This document shows positions 35,157 to 48,200 of a stretch of DNA of 64,000 nucleotides, in pieces (within the stretch, counting starts at the first letter, position 1; every line of letters begins with the position of its first letter). The notes under the pieces were generated by a model. It had not been told where the DNA came from. It saw nothing but the letters and a program-made list of their open reading frames with translations, and made no database searches. A program made the translations under genes and the position numbers. Origin of the DNA: Cryptomeria japonica (lineage: Eukaryota; Streptophyta; Pinopsida; Cupressales; Cupressaceae); NCBI RefSeq assembly GCF_030272615.1, contig NW_026729203.1:1-64000 (forward strand), given 5' to 3'.

Positions 35157-35420
35157 TTGGTTTCGGATCCAGATATGGAACTGGAATGGGCTATGCCTTC
35201 ACCCATGCCACTGGCCCAACAAGCATTTGTATCTGGGTCTGTGAATGGAAAAGGAATAGGCTCTGACTCCGGTCACGGACCTGAATTAGGAATAGGCTTT
35301 GGATCCATAGGCCCTGGATATTCTATCGGTTACTCTGGAATAAGCTCTTCAATGATTTATGGTTCGACCCAGGCAGGCAACCGGATCTAGATCCAGAGGC
35401 TATGGTTTTCCAATGAAGTC
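35157..35420. repeat. Low-complexity GSY/DP-rich repeat block 3
   Basis: The plus strand is open for 77 codons (35157-35387) and is Gly/Ser/Ile/Tyr-rich, with GIGFGSIGPGYSIGYSGISS. The minus strand, in a shifted phase, reads EYPGPMDPKPIPNSGP, a stop, then PESEPIPFPFTDPD. Both resemble the other four blocks. No start signal or known domain. Confidence 0.55.
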
Positions 35421-38400
35421 TTCCTCTACCTCTGATATCTCTATCGCGGCTTCCCTCCCGTCTCTAGAGCCAGCATCCGTTGCTTAAGTCAATCCAGTAG
35501 CCTTTATGAGCAGCTGTAGCTTTATCAGTTGTACCTATTTATGATGATCTAGAAGCGACAGAGAGAGCAGCAGAGCAAGCGGATACCCAGTAACGGAGCC
35601 AGCGGACCGGCCATCATAGGACCCAACTCCACTTAGAAGTAGGTAGGTAGGCCCTGCAGAGGCATATCTGGTTCCATCAAAGGCTGCCGCCGTATTAGGC
35701 ACCAATCAACGGCATCTACCAACTCTAGTTCCCAACTAGAGTTCTTAATTAATCAGTTCATTAGTTTTTACCTCCCGGGCCCCGGGGGCCTCAGTAAATA
35801 ACTATACCCCCCCCTCCCCCTACCCCTACGGGGAAGGGAAGGCCCTACGGGGCCCTACAACTACATAACCCTCCGGGGGGCGCGGGGTGACGGGGGGCTA
35901 GAGTAACTGAAAAAGACTGCTGCTAAAATAGTTGTTCTAGAATCGCCCATAGGGGCCCTACCATAAAATGTCGAGGGGCGGCTTTCAACTAGAGTCCCTC
36001 CCACCCGGGAATAGTTATGGTGGGCGGGAAGCCCTTTATTTCATTGTTGTTCGACAAGTCGAGTCCTCCCGGCCGCTGCATCTCCTAACTCCGACCTCAG
36101 CTCTTCTTCGCAATATAGGTTGCGGTAGGGCGATTGATTGCCATTTCCGGTTCATCGGCAATATAGGTGGTAAGGTAGGGCTCCCAACTGATAGGACTGA
36201 AGCCAGCGGCAGGTCGCCCATAAATATTAGAAGGAAGGAAGGCAGGATGATGATTGGATGCAGCAGAAGGAGTGGAACCGATAGCGACCCCTGCTTTAGA
36301 ATAGTAGGGCACATCCAAATCAATAAGCGGCAAGTCAGTCCCATCGGTCGGCCCTACTATTCTATGGGGCGGAGGCAGTCTTAACACATTTAGGGTTTGG
36401 TCACCGAATAATATGCTCCCCACATCCATCGTTAAAGCCGGATCCAAGCGGCCATAGTAGGGCCCAACCCTCCCCGGGAATTCTAGTTGCCGACCTCCCA
36501 CCCTGCAGGAAGGGCTTCAGGGTGGTATAGTTGCAATTGATATTCTTCTATACGTAATATGAAACATGACGAGATGGATTCAAATAAATTGGTCCACCCG
36601 TAGGGCCTCCCACCCGTACTACTATAGTTCCCCCCCCACCCTATCATAGATCTGTCCTCAAGCACACCCGGAACGGCTATCCACCCACATGAACTGCAGG
36701 GGGGCAATAGGAGCCAGGGTTCACCCCGGCAACGGCTAATTGGCAGGGCGACGCCAGGGCGAGATCGATTCTTGACGACAAATAAAGGAGGATAAATTAT
36801 AGCCATCTCGTGCCAGTGCCGCCTAGAAAATAATGGGCTGCCCATTACCCTTCAAATAGTAGGGGTAGGGGTTCAGATTACGGTATAACCTTAGAATAGT
36901 AGGGGCTCTTATCGGCCCGTAGGGGCTCTTCGTAGAAATTCTCTTTTGTTGATGAGGAAGGAGAAGAACCTGGCAAGTTGAGCAAGTCGGGCTAAGTCTT
37001 AAGACATCTGGGAGAGGAGTTGTAAAAAGCATATGATTGGATCGGTTCGGTTGCGAACAAGTGGGAAACAGAAACTCGGGCGGAACCTGGATGGAAGAAT
37101 GGTTGTCTGCATTGGAGAGGGAATCGCCTGAATCATAGTTAGTTGCTGGGCCAACTCCAATGCCAATTGATCCAGTCACTTGTGTCCAAAAGCCTGAACC
37201 AGATGCCCGGTGACTGCTCCCTAAAGAAACGATAGGCGAGCTTAGCTGCTAAACTCACTTCTCTCGAGAAGAAGTGGGGAAGGAGTCGACCTTCAATGTG
37301 CCGCTGTAGCGATAGGGGATTGCTTCTTTCTTTTCGTCTTGAAAGCACTCGACCTGTAAGCTTCCATACGAATAGTAGGGGCCCGGTACTTTCTCCGTCC
37401 GTTAATACTACTATAAGATCACGACCCATATCTCAGATATTATCCCAGGGGAGGCACCCTTTTCTCAGCAGTCATTTAGTTCGGGTTGGGAGATCAGGTT
37501 CCATTGTACCCACTACGACGAGATCTGTTCAAGCTAACTCTGTGCATCCGAAGGCAGGCCGGCCTTGAAACATCAGCCCCATTAGAATTGTAGGGCCTCT
37601 GATCCTCTCCTCTCCACCCCATTCATTAATACTACTAGAAGATACAGGTATCCGCCCCTCGGTCGAGGTCTAGCCAACCAAGTGGCAAACATCCATCGAT
37701 CTCCGCTTGCTTCAAAAGCAGCAGCTATTGAATCCCTCTCCCAAAAGAGTGCTTGTTAAGGTTAGCCCTTACCTTCAGTTCCTTCAGGTAATGCCGTGGC
37801 GATGAAGCGAGGATTTTTCTTTTTTTATTGGCGGTGACCCAGAGCCGCTATCGAGAAACAATGGAACAGATGCCCTTTATCGTGCCTTCGGAGACTCAGT
37901 TCTGCATTCGAGTTTCCTTCTTTCATTGCCGGAAGGCCGTAGAAGGCAATCTCTTCTATATGGATTGAAAACTCCACCCATAAGAAACTATAGGCCTCCA
38001 TCGCACTACTCCTTTGTTTGGTAGCTCCTTTGCTTTGCATCATATTACGTCTATAAACTCGACTCCTTCTCACCTCTCCGGTTTGGATTGAATCCAGCCC
38101 CAGCTTATACAACATTCTCGATTGTCGCTAGCGGAACCTGCATCGTTTAATCCCTCTCCTTCCTACCGGATAGGTTGGGGTCGACCTTAGCGAGTGATGT
38201 TGATTGTTGTGGATCCGCTCTACGCTGCCTGCCTCTAATGTCAATCCCATCAACTCTTCCTTCCGGGTGGTCTTTGCCGGGAGAGGAACAACTAATAAAG
38301 TTCGAGTGCTCGATCAACGACCCAGCTTTCATTCAGGATCCAGCTGACACCTTCTTTCTTTCAGACCAGAGGGTTGCCCCCTTGGTGCCGGGAAAGGTCA

Positions 38401-41400
38401 CCGCCATTGGTCGAAACATGTGGTAGATAAGTTTTCGAATCAAACCATTTATTCATCCACCCCGTAGGGCGAACAGATTAATAGGGCGGGCATCTTCCTT
38501 TCTTCCCTATCGGTCCCTTTAGAATAGTAGGTAGGGATTTTTGATTCGAAAAGTCACTTTATCCTTAGCGGTCTCCCCGGATTTCTGCGATCAATGCCCA
38601 TAGAATTGTAGGGGGTAGGGGCCCCCGCTCCCCATAGAATAGTAGGGGGCGGAAGACAGCAGACAACTCTAATAAGCCATATGCCCCTGCAGGCAGCAGA
38701 GGGTGCATCGGGGTACATGGCCCCACAAGGTAGCCAACACTGGCTGGATCGAATCCCACCCCAACTCCACTTCCCGAACTCTAACGTTTAGTAGGGCCCT
38801 ACAATTCTATGGGCTCTATTGGTAGGGGTAGGGGTAGGGGCTATAGTGCCGGTGCTCATTATGCTTGTTCCAGCTATGTCGAATTCTATACGTAATATGA
38901 ATAGTTAGGGTAGGATGGGTAATAATAATAGAAGGCTAGCTCTCCCCCCTTTCTAATATGATCGATCCTGTTCTGTCCAACCAATAGAGAGAAAGGCCCC
39001 AACCTTCTATAGTTCGAGATTCTATACGTTTTCCTATTGCCATGCCCGCCCCGCATCAGTGAATTCCGAACCCAAACCCCTTACCTGCTCCTCGACTGAA
39101 AGGTTGCCCCGCCCCTCTATTATACCCCCAACGCAGGGTGGGTGGGAGATAGTAGGGGCCGCCCACCCACCCCGTGTGAAAGAGAGTCCCACCTGTATGA
39201 TCGTGCGAAAGAATAGGTGCGGCCCCGATCCCAGTCGTGTGGAGGCCCCCACCAATTCTAGTTGTGCTTGCTCGGTCGCGATCCCAGCTATCTACTATCG
39301 GGGGAACTGATGGAGAGAGAAGAGGTTTGGACATCGCGGCTCCTGCGTTCAGGGATATAAGAGAAGGCAGCCCATGGACGAGGAGGAAAGGTCCGGTTCA
39401 TAGGCAAGTGAGGCCCCTATATATTATATGGCGGCTCGTGGACAACTATCCAGGGTGGGCGGGAGCTATAGTTCGGGAGCTATAGTTCCATGGGTTGGGT
39501 GGGAGTTCTAGTTCGAGAAGCTGATGCTGATGAATGGTCGGGTTCAGTTGCACATGACCTTATCACCGGGATCGGGAGGCAAAGATGATCGAATTATCGG
39601 CGGATGGATGAGAGTATTAGACAGCTTCAGAGGGTGGGATGAGAACAAACAGAAGAGGAGATGAAATCACTCGACTGCTAAGGAGAGTGGATCGTCGAAC
39701 GAATCGAACATAAGCGGGATCGGGCGTGGAGTTGGATATGCCCACCTCAGCCAGTGGATCGAATTCCCGGGTTTCGATTCCGGCCATCCATATCTTTCGA
39801 ACTGATCGGTAAGGTATGGATAGGAAGAGGAGGTGCTTTATATGAGAGGCAGGAGGAGAAGGCATTTACTTGACTAGAGATAAAGGTAGGGGTTGAGTTG
39901 CATCTTGCCATGAATGCACCCCATTCGATCAATTGCTTTTAGGGGATTCGATCCGTCTACGGGTTGGGTGGGAACTATAGGACGCTTCGCGCCCACAATT
40001 GAATCTACAATTCTAATGGGGGGGGGAATTAGAGTTCCCAGTTTTCGGAAGGTCAACTAAACTAGAGTTGTGGACCCGTGGCCTATTGGATCAGATAGGC
40101 CCAAACTATGCTATGAAAAGGGACCCGCTAGAATCCCCCCCACCCTGCCTAAGTTCTAGTTGCATCGACGAGCACATCTCTGAGAACCTTCCTTCCGACA
40201 ATAACCTTATCTTGGCTGTCGACAATAAGCTCGTTGGGCTAGAACTTCCTATCGAATGAAAGAACTCTCAACTCTTCCTTGCCCTTTCTCTCGGATGCTA
40301 TTTCTGCCGGGCCACCCCTATCAAGCCACCGGTTTCACTCCTGTAGCTCTGGGGCAATAACTTCCGTGTGTGGGGATGGGCGGGGGGCGTAGTTGGGCAG
40401 GTCTTGCCTCCCACCCTGACTCAAGGCCTACCCGTACACCCCCGGTTAGGTGTTACTAACTTATATATCCTCCCAACTGTCCTCCACCCCCGCAAACCCC
40501 ACCGGGGGGGGTGGGAGGATATAGAGATGGGCCTTGGATGGCCATGTTACGTATTGAATCGAGAATGTTTACCTTTCTCGATTCAATACGTCCTAGAAAA
40601 TGGTAGGGGGGGGTGGGAGGCCGGTTGTCGGTACTTCCTGAAGTAACGAGTTAACGGGTAGGCTCCATCCCCTACCTAAGGTGGAGGAAGGACCCCATAG
40701 AGAACGAGGGAGGGAGGGAAGGTAGCTCGAGTAACTAATCCAGCCTTCACCACCAGGCATTTCTTCTTTTATTTTATTAGCCGGCCTAGCGGACCGTGGG
40801 TGAGTAGGCAAGAAGTTTATATCCCTCGTTCATTGGGGACTCCCTCTCCAGCCCGGGGAGTGAACTTTCTACCTGAACGAACAGCGTATTTAGTCACTCA
40901 TCCAAATCTGTTTTATACTGTGCCCCTCCCTGATTTATTATCTAGCTCGAGCATGCTTTCATGGGAGTTCATTACCTGTATACCTTCCTCCCCTCATTAG
41001 TCGAGAAAGGATAGCCGAACTCCTTTCCTTAAGATTTTCTACTTAACTCCGGAGCCGAACAATCCAACGCCAGCCGGGTATGGAATTCAACTACATTTCA
41101 TTGGATGGCCAGCTAATACATCCTCGGTAGGGGGTAGGACGCCTTCACTGAACACCCCCTGCTATAACTGTTCACTCATCAGGTGTTCCCCGGTGGATTA
41201 GCAGCAACGTCGAATTCCCAACTAGAGGGCTCTATTGCCTCCCACCCACCCCATGGGACGCCGAGAAAGGCATCTACCGAGAAAGCCCATTCTACCGGTC
41301 CAGCTGATGGTAGCCCAGCTATTATTTCCCCCATCTCCATCTCCCCCGGGCCCTCTTTATACTCTAGGGCACTCGACCACCTCTCTGTAGATCTGAGGAG

Positions 41401-42000
41401 GGCGAGGTCCCAGATATAGATAGGGGGGGGCCGCACTCGATTGATGAATTGAGGGACTCGATTACCTCAAGAAACAATGGGCGACGGATGCCCATAGATA
41501 TAGGTCCCCTAACCGGACTTCAATGCCATGCCTACTGTATTGGTAGTATAGTAGGGCGTGGGGGCACCGCAGCCCCTATCTCCGGCCGCCTAAAGAAACA
41601 ATAGGCAATCCGAAGCTCATCCTCGTGATTCAATAGGTTTATACCATATACTCTCGGCACTCACCACTCATTCGTCAACACCGGCACTCACTCCGCAGCA
41701 GACTTTTGTAACCCTCTAAGGCGCTCACTCAACAAACAGCACACGTTCGGCACTCACTTGGCCGAGTAGGGAGAGGGGTATGGTAAATGACCGAAAGATA
41801 TATAATGAGGGAAGCTCGGAACACGGAGTGCCATATCTGAGTATGCCGGCCCTATCCATCCCATCTGGGTCGGGCCTATAGAATCAATAGGGGAAAGTCC
41901 AGCCCTATCTATTATATCTCGCTGCTCTGCCCTACTATCTAGCCGGGGGCCCTACGAGCCCATGCCTACGCCCGCGTGCGCGCATTTAATGATCACAGAA
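35421..42000. other. Long repeat-mosaic intergenic DNA
   Basis: No gene is recognised. 35421-35600 continues as a fading version of block 3. Mosaic units are dense at 35740-36900 and 38450-41450. Between 36900 and 38450 the DNA is less repetitive and has unassigned short frames: 37139-37429 (-), 37825-38115 (-), 38175-38426 (+). GCCTAAAGAAACAATAGGC hairpins lie at 37219-37237 (variant) and 41587-41605. A perfect 17-bp inverted repeat is at 40549-40591. Frames 41179-41436 (-) and 41183-41419 (+) cover the same DNA on opposite strands, and neither is supported. Confidence 0.5.
40549..40591. repeat. Perfect 17-bp inverted repeat made of TACGTA-family sequence
   Basis: ACGTATTGAATCGAGAA (40549-40565) and TTCTCGATTCAATACGT (40575-40591) are exact complements around a 9-base loop. 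The left arm continues a variant TACGTA element (CATGTTACGTATTGAATC, 40543-40560). Confidence 0.88.
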
Positions 42001-45000
42001 ACTCCCATGCATGCCGATCTCTACTCGGGTGTGAAAGACTCTATTCGTGCTCCCTTGGCGACATGGGACTTTCAAATCCTACCGCATGCGACCAGTTCGA
42101 CTCTTTCAAGAGCACTCGACCAATGAACAACAACGATAACATTGATCGCACTCGCTTATTAGAAAAAGTACCCCGGAAGGCCGATGCATTATATCAATTG
42201 TAGAGGGATAAAATTGGTGCATTATACAATGATTGCCTTAGAGATTGGGATGGAACCCTTGGGGAATGGTTTGACGCTTCGCCAGCCGCCTTGTAACAAC
42301 TCTTATCAATGGGGCATCTCATCTCCGAACGCCATCCATGTTAGCCAGTTGAGTCCATTCCTTTTCACAGCTTGAGCTCGGTCATATCCTAACCCGCTTT
42401 TGACAGCTTAAGAATGAGGAGGGGGGGTGGTAGAGTGTTCATTCCATGGCATAAAGAGAAAGGGCATAAGGAGAAAGGTCAGTGTCTGTCGTATCCGGTC
42501 TCGCCGCCGGAAGAAATAGGAATAAAATGCAGTAGGACAATACAGGGCATGTCGAATGAGCTAAATTGAAGAGGATTATTATCTTCCGCTAGCTATGATG
42601 GTGGGAAGATCGGATCGGAGCTTAGAACTTCGAGGAGGGATGGACTTTTTGTTTGTTGGGCCTACGCCTACTTCGCTCGGGCCAACGTCTAAATAACTCT
42701 TCATTCCATCCGACACAGGTAATGGTACCATATCTACGTTCACACTCTTTTTTGACTCCCATCCGATAGTGATTAGTGCTTAATTCAAATAATACCATAC
42801 GGAACCAACCAATTGCGTGCGCCTGCTACGGTCTTTCTTTGAACCAATAATGCCGCCAGCACCCGCTTCGCCTTTAGTTCTTTCGATCTAGAACTAACTC
42901 TTCTCTTTTGCTCCGCATCGACTATCTTTGGTTTCCTCTGCTTGCCCGGGTAGTGGGAGGGAGCTTTCGGCAGGCGGGGCTGAAGTAGTTACGATGAGCG
43001 CAGGCGTTTGATCCGTAGTGGGAGCCAGATTCATAAGTTTACACAAAGATTTATACCCCTGAAATGCTATACCCCTTTTTCTATTTCTTTCTGCAGCAAG
43101 CTTCCCTGAAAGCTAAAATGAGGGTTTCTTCTTTTCGTTCTGTTTGGCCTGCTTCTTCTGTAGCTTTCATCTTAGCTAGTGCACCGAAAGGCCGAGTCAA
43201 CCAGGTCGAGCCCCTCTAGCTATTCAACACGAATTCGAAATTGGTATATAAATGGCCTGCCTTCCCATGAACAACTACTCAATATGAAACAGCTAGGCCG
43301 TAATGACTTAACACTCCCTCGATCAGGGCAGCATATCAGAGAATGTTTTTCCAGGTGTTCCATTCACGGGCTGCCTAATTCAATTGTTCCTATTCTTCAG
43401 AAATAGGTGGCTTCTTCTTGTTTGACTATTTTATTGAAACGACTATTTTATTCCGGCTAACCGCAGGGAATAGCATAGATCAAGACTCGGCTACTCCCTT
43501 CTATCTCGCGGCATAGTCAACCCGTCCTGAGTAAGGCAGGGCCCACCATAATATATATAATAACGCCTCCGACTAACAAGGACTGACTAAGAAGCAACAA
43601 AAAGGAGATTGATTGGAAACGTCGGAGTATCTATATATATAGAATATATCTGATTTATATACCTAATATACATGATTGAAACTTTCAAAGTGTTCCGCGA
43701 TATTCATTGAAGCAGTCTCATTCTTTCTGCAGTTTCATTGTTGGTCCCGAATGAAGTATTAGACAGTTGCAGCCTTTTTCCCATTTCCTCCGATACGGTT
43801 TATTTCCGCATTCCGCGGTGCCGGTTCATACATGTGCTACGAGCTAATGATAGCAGCTTTTTAGGTTGGTCACGTACGGTTCCAGAAGTGACCATTTCCA
43901 CCCATTCTCACATTCATCGATTTCATCAGAAGTTACCATTGCCGCATTCAGGAATAAGGTGGTATATAGCGCTACTTGTCCGTATCATAGGTTTCAGATC
44001 TGACATTTATCGGGTGGTCTAAATGACGTAAGATATGACATTCTTCTATCTGTCTCGGGTGAGTATTATTACGTATGTAAGAAAAGGAGCATACCACCTT
44101 CCGGCCAAGTAGCTCCCATACGCATACTTTCCACCCTTCCTACAGATAAGCAAGTAGGTAGCTTACTTCTTCAGGCTGGTGAGTCTAATATGATCCTACG
44201 GTGGACTGAATGGTGGACTAATATGGTGCTACGGTGGAGTCTAATACGGCATATCTGAATGCAGGTTTTTGAATGAATGAACGGTGAGCGCGAACCGGTC
44301 GAGCGCGGTCCTCTTAAGACGTTAGGTCATTTATGCACTCAATCGAAAACCCGATATATATATATATAGAATGTAAATGGGTCGAGTGCATAACTACATT
44401 CCCTCAACCAAGATATCTCAAGAGTGCATTTAAGCTGGTCGAGGGCTCTTAAGATAGGGCTTTATTAAGGCCATTTATGCACTCGGCCTATTGATAGGTC
44501 GAGGGAGAGTAACGGAGTGCCCCCATTTCCATAAAACACTTCCCTTCAAAAGAGTAATGGGAACTTCTATTGAGTTTGGTTAACTACATATCTCTGGATA
44601 TAGATCAACCGGTTCGTTTGCCCATTTTGCCAGTTCATTCAATGATTGGTTAAGTAATTCAACGGCTCCCTATCTCTATCCATTCGTTCATTGAGAAGCG
44701 GCGCATAGCGGGGAAAAAAGAAACACCTTAAACATTCCGACCTCGCATATGTGAATGAATTCGTACTGCGGCGTATACATAAAAAGGCAAGCTGGAGACC
44801 TGGCGTAGGTTCCTTCCATCGCGCCGCCACCCTTATTGCTGTTTTCGTTATCCGTCTAGAAAGCAGCATGGATGTTGATGGCCGAATCCGCCCACTGGGC
44901 CCTGTTCGTTCGCTTGCATGAACAACGAATTTGTTTCGTTTGGATCTCCCTCGATTTCGGATTGAGCCTGTAGTTTCGGGGTCTCGGATACGGGGGAAAA

Positions 45001-47163
45001 CTCTCCAGTTCCAACTGAATTGATTCATTGGGAAACATAGGCAGCAGTGGGAGTTGCTAGAACCTATCCTTTTGAGTATTTAACATGTCTATTGTGGAAT
45101 GCGGCAGCTCTCTGGGTCTACACATGTTGGATGTGCGGCTCTCCGGTCGAAACTTATGTTGCGGGTGCGAAAGCATGGGGAGGAAACAGGTGATGCCCTA
45201 GTCACATGAGTGTTCGTTCTTTATTGACCAAAAAAGATGGATGGGTATGATCCTCAATTAGTGATGAGCAATGAATCGGGTCTAAAGTGAAGTGATTGGC
45301 AGCGCCACACAATTCACTTGAGTGAGGCAGGAACGAATAGGGACTTTTGTGTGTATGAATCGCATTGGTGGGCTTGGAGAGACTCTCTCGATCTGGGGTG
45401 GGCCATGGTAGACATTCATACATAGTAGGCCTCTTTGTTGAGTCGGATAGAACTGGCTTACGGGAGCTGGTTAGTTCACTCTGTAGAGCCCTATCTATAG
45501 CAGCTATAGGTAGTAACGCGGGGCCCTTTCTCGCACTTCAATACTTATTCTAAATGAAAAACACAAATCCTAATCGCTTCAGCTAGCACGCATCGTACGT
45601 TCGAACAGAGCAAGAGAGTGTTGGCTGCCTGCCCCCTAGTCACACCCCCACACATCCAATCGGCGTCCACCTCGATTGAACCGAACTTTGTTCCAACTTG
45701 AATAGAGAGAGGCACTGGTTCTGTTGTCGAGGTCGGAGAGGCAGATCTTCCCAGTCGAGGCTGCCACTTATCCGGCTCTCGGATCGATCTAGTAAACTGG
45801 AGGATCGGGCGCTTTTAATAAACCTCGGGTCATAGAAAAACTGGAGGTTCCGTTCAATCGAGCATGAGGCATGAAGTGAAGCGATTAACCTTGGCGGATG
45901 CAGTATGATTGATCAGGTCGTTTAGCTTCCTCTGGCGTTCTAGGCTGGCTCTAGGCTTCTCGTACAATGGGCTATGGATGGAAGGAGAACGATTCAGCAA
46001 AACGAGACATAGGTGAGTTCGCCGCACAGGTGAAAGGTGTCTCCTAGTTGTCCGTTTGGCGGCGGAGCTGTGGATTGTAGCCTTATCATTCCCCCGGTTC
46101 GGTAGACGAGATGGGAACGAGTTGAGATAGACCACTTGGACATCGGGCTTTAGGTCGAGATCGCATAATCCTTTTGTTCCGGTGGATCTTTAGCTTTCCG
46201 TACGACTACAATGATTAACGTTCTGTTCGCTTCCCCCGAGATGTTTCCGGTCGATGCTTTCCTCCAATAGGAATGGGAAAGGCAAGGGGATGAGGTGACT
46301 TGACTTCTCTCTCTTTCCGGAGGTATGTGAATGGGAAAGTTTGCTTGCTTTCTCTCCTTGCTCTCCTATGGCCGGAGGTGTGTGAATGCAATTCACTGAT
46401 GCTGGAAAACACAGACAGGATTCTTTGGTGGCCGAGGGCTTTGTCACTTTAGCTGGTGGTAGTAAGCCGATAGGATACTTTCTCGGGAGGGCGCAATCAA
46501 GGACACGGATCACTCAAGCCGATAGATTATTCTTTGGCAAGCAGGAATGCACATTCCACTTTTCTGTAGGTTCTCCCCCGACTCGGAGTTCAGGCCGACT
46601 TGGAACTTATCCGTTCTTCGTTCAGATCGAAGGGGAATAAAGGGGTTCCGACAGGGCGGGATTACAGATTGTTCAGGTTGGAGAAGAATCGCTAATGACC
46701 ACCGGCTCAATCAAATCAGTCGCTTTAGGATTTCAGACCTTATGAATAACCTTGTTAAATGATCCACCTTCAAATATTATCCCGCCGCCGTTAGCTAGTT
46801 ATGACCGGGCGGACATGGACATAAATTAGCAATCCGCATTTCTCATGGATTGACGGATCAATGGTCTTGGGGGGGATAGGAGGGATTAAAACCCAATAGA
46901 TCAAAAGGCTTCGTCTTCCCTGTTCCATGAGGGCATCCGTCCGTGGAATTCTAGTCTTCCCATTCCGCTGGAGCTTTCCGCGGGACCAATCTTCAATTCT
47001 CTGCATTCTGCTGGAGTCTCTAAGCTTATTCTCTCCCCGTTCCATTACTCGTTTAGGTCAACTACTAGCCTAAACACGCCCTTCAAATAGTAGGGGGGTC
47101 AACAAGAGGTGTTCGTATTCGGCGGGGCAGATATAACAGTCGAGGGCGGGTGCTCGACTAGAA
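42001..47163. other. Low-repeat, AT-richer segment, mostly unassigned
   Basis: Almost none of the short dispersed elements occur in these 5 kb. Many short frames exist: 43738-44022 (+, 94 codons), 44639-45028 (-, 129 codons), 45854-46135 (-), 46190-46513 (-) and 46386-46640 (+). I matched none to a known mitochondrial or plastid protein. Repeated GGTCGAGTGC/GCACTCGACC words occur near 42110 and 44290-44510. A possible 5S rRNA remnant is annotated separately. Parts may be intron remnants or imported DNA, but no domain V-like hairpin with the usual GAGCCG start was found. Confidence 0.35.
44697..44815 (+). ncRNA. Possible degenerate 5S rRNA (rrn5-like)
   Basis: CATTCCGACCTCG (44733-44745) followed by ATATGTG (44747-44753) matches the conserved loop region of plant mitochondrial 5S rRNA, allowing one inserted base. 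It is preceded at about the right distance by GAAACACC (44720-44727) and followed by TGCGGCG and GGAGACCTGG (44793-44802), which recall later conserved parts. GCGGCGC (44699-44705) and GCGCCGC (44821-44827) could form a closing stem, though it is not the stem expected from family knowledge. Several indels would be needed, so if real it is probably a pseudogene. A 129-codon minus frame overlaps it. Chance similarity cannot be excluded. Confidence 0.3.
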
Positions 47164-47512
47164 ATGAATCCGAATTTTAGCATGACAAACCCCTTCCAGT
47201 ACATGTGATGTCCTTCTCAGGAGCTAGGGTAAGTACATCCGAGGTTCACCAATTAGTAGGTATGAGAGGATTAATGTCAGATCCTCAAGGACAAATCATT
47301 GATCTACCCGAATTGACGCATTCGAAGGGCGGAATCTATTATTTCCTGTTATGGGGCTCGTCAAGGAGTTGGTGGATACTGCTGTACGAACAGCAGATGC
47401 TGGATACCTAACACGTAGACTCGTTGAAGTGGTTCAACACATCGTAGTACGTAGAACAGATTGTGGCACTATCAAAGGTCTTTTCGTAAGTCCCATTCGA
47501 GGTCGAGAGAGG
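47164..47512 (+). pseudogene. rpoC2: Plastid rpoC2 fragment (mitochondrial plastid DNA)
   Basis: rpoC2 encodes the beta'' subunit of the plastid-encoded RNA polymerase. The translation shows MNPNF at the left end, then in a second frame [25 protein letters not shown], and then, after another shift, [11 protein letters not shown] and [35 protein letters not shown]. These are highly conserved rpoC2 motifs. At least two single-base frameshifts (near 47197 and 47375) and the short length show that it is a non-functional transferred piece. No flanking plastid gene (rps2, rpoC1) is recognisable, so only a small internal segment was kept. Confidence 0.93.
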
Positions 47513-48200
47513 GACAGAATATTATCCTTGTGGTTTAGAGAATGTGGTAATGTATGCTTGTCCTTGGCGTATTATTGGGAGGCGTGCGAAGGTATGTTGG
47601 GATGTTGACTTGGTTAATATGTTATATCATGGTTGTCATGAGTACTTGGCTCACGTTTGAGGGTATTGTTGCATGAACACTTGTATGAAGAGGGAACCGG
47701 TCGGGGAAGGGTTATTTCCTTGGCCAAGGTTTGAAGAGAACTATAGGTTGAGGGTGATGTGGCTATATGCATACTTGACTTGTTTGGATCGATGTCTTAG
47801 GCAAGGCTTGCAGAACCACCATAGAAGTGCTAATAATCAGGGGGAAAAAGGACAAGAGAACAACTAAGGGAGAGATGCAAGACTCATTTGGACCTGGCTC
47901 CTCGAGATGTTGAAGGGAAAAAGGTAATATCTTCGGTGGAAGGTTCCCGGCCAGATAGCCGGGTAAAACTCTTAAGGTATAGAGTGAAAACGATGCGAGG
48001 GGATTCCTCGCTTTCTTCCTCGACATGGATATGAGAATTACCGGGGGCTGAGAGGCACATATGGTAGGCTCTATATTGGTTAAGGGCTTGAGGGAAATCA
48101 TGTTCAACACTGAGAATGCATGTTGAATGACAAGCTTGATAAGGAGGCTCATGAGTAGACATCTAGTCTGACATGCTAATGGTGCTGACCTGGACAACCT
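47513..48200. other. Low-repeat segment, possibly imported nuclear DNA
   Basis: The DNA is AT-rich, with TG/GT-rich composition resembling the Copia leader region. A 163-codon minus frame (48254-47763) and a 64-codon plus frame (47673-47867) are open, but I recognise no domain. It adjoins the rpoC2 fragment directly, so one transfer event may have carried both, or two insertions may be adjacent. Confidence 0.35.

Noticed and set aside
41179..41436. Opposite-strand ORFs of 85 and 78 codons over the same DNA
   Set aside because: Mutually overlapping and without homology; typical shadow frames in GC-rich spacer.
43860..43890. CACGTACGGTTCC, like the 3' half of a group II intron domain V
   Set aside because: The matching 5' half (GAGCCG type) is not present at the needed distance, so no domain V hairpin forms.
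44639..45028. 129-codon minus-strand ORF, Arg-rich
   Set aside because: It looked ribosomal-protein-like at first, but no conserved motif of any mitochondrial or plastid ribosomal protein was found, and it overlaps the 5S-like sequence.
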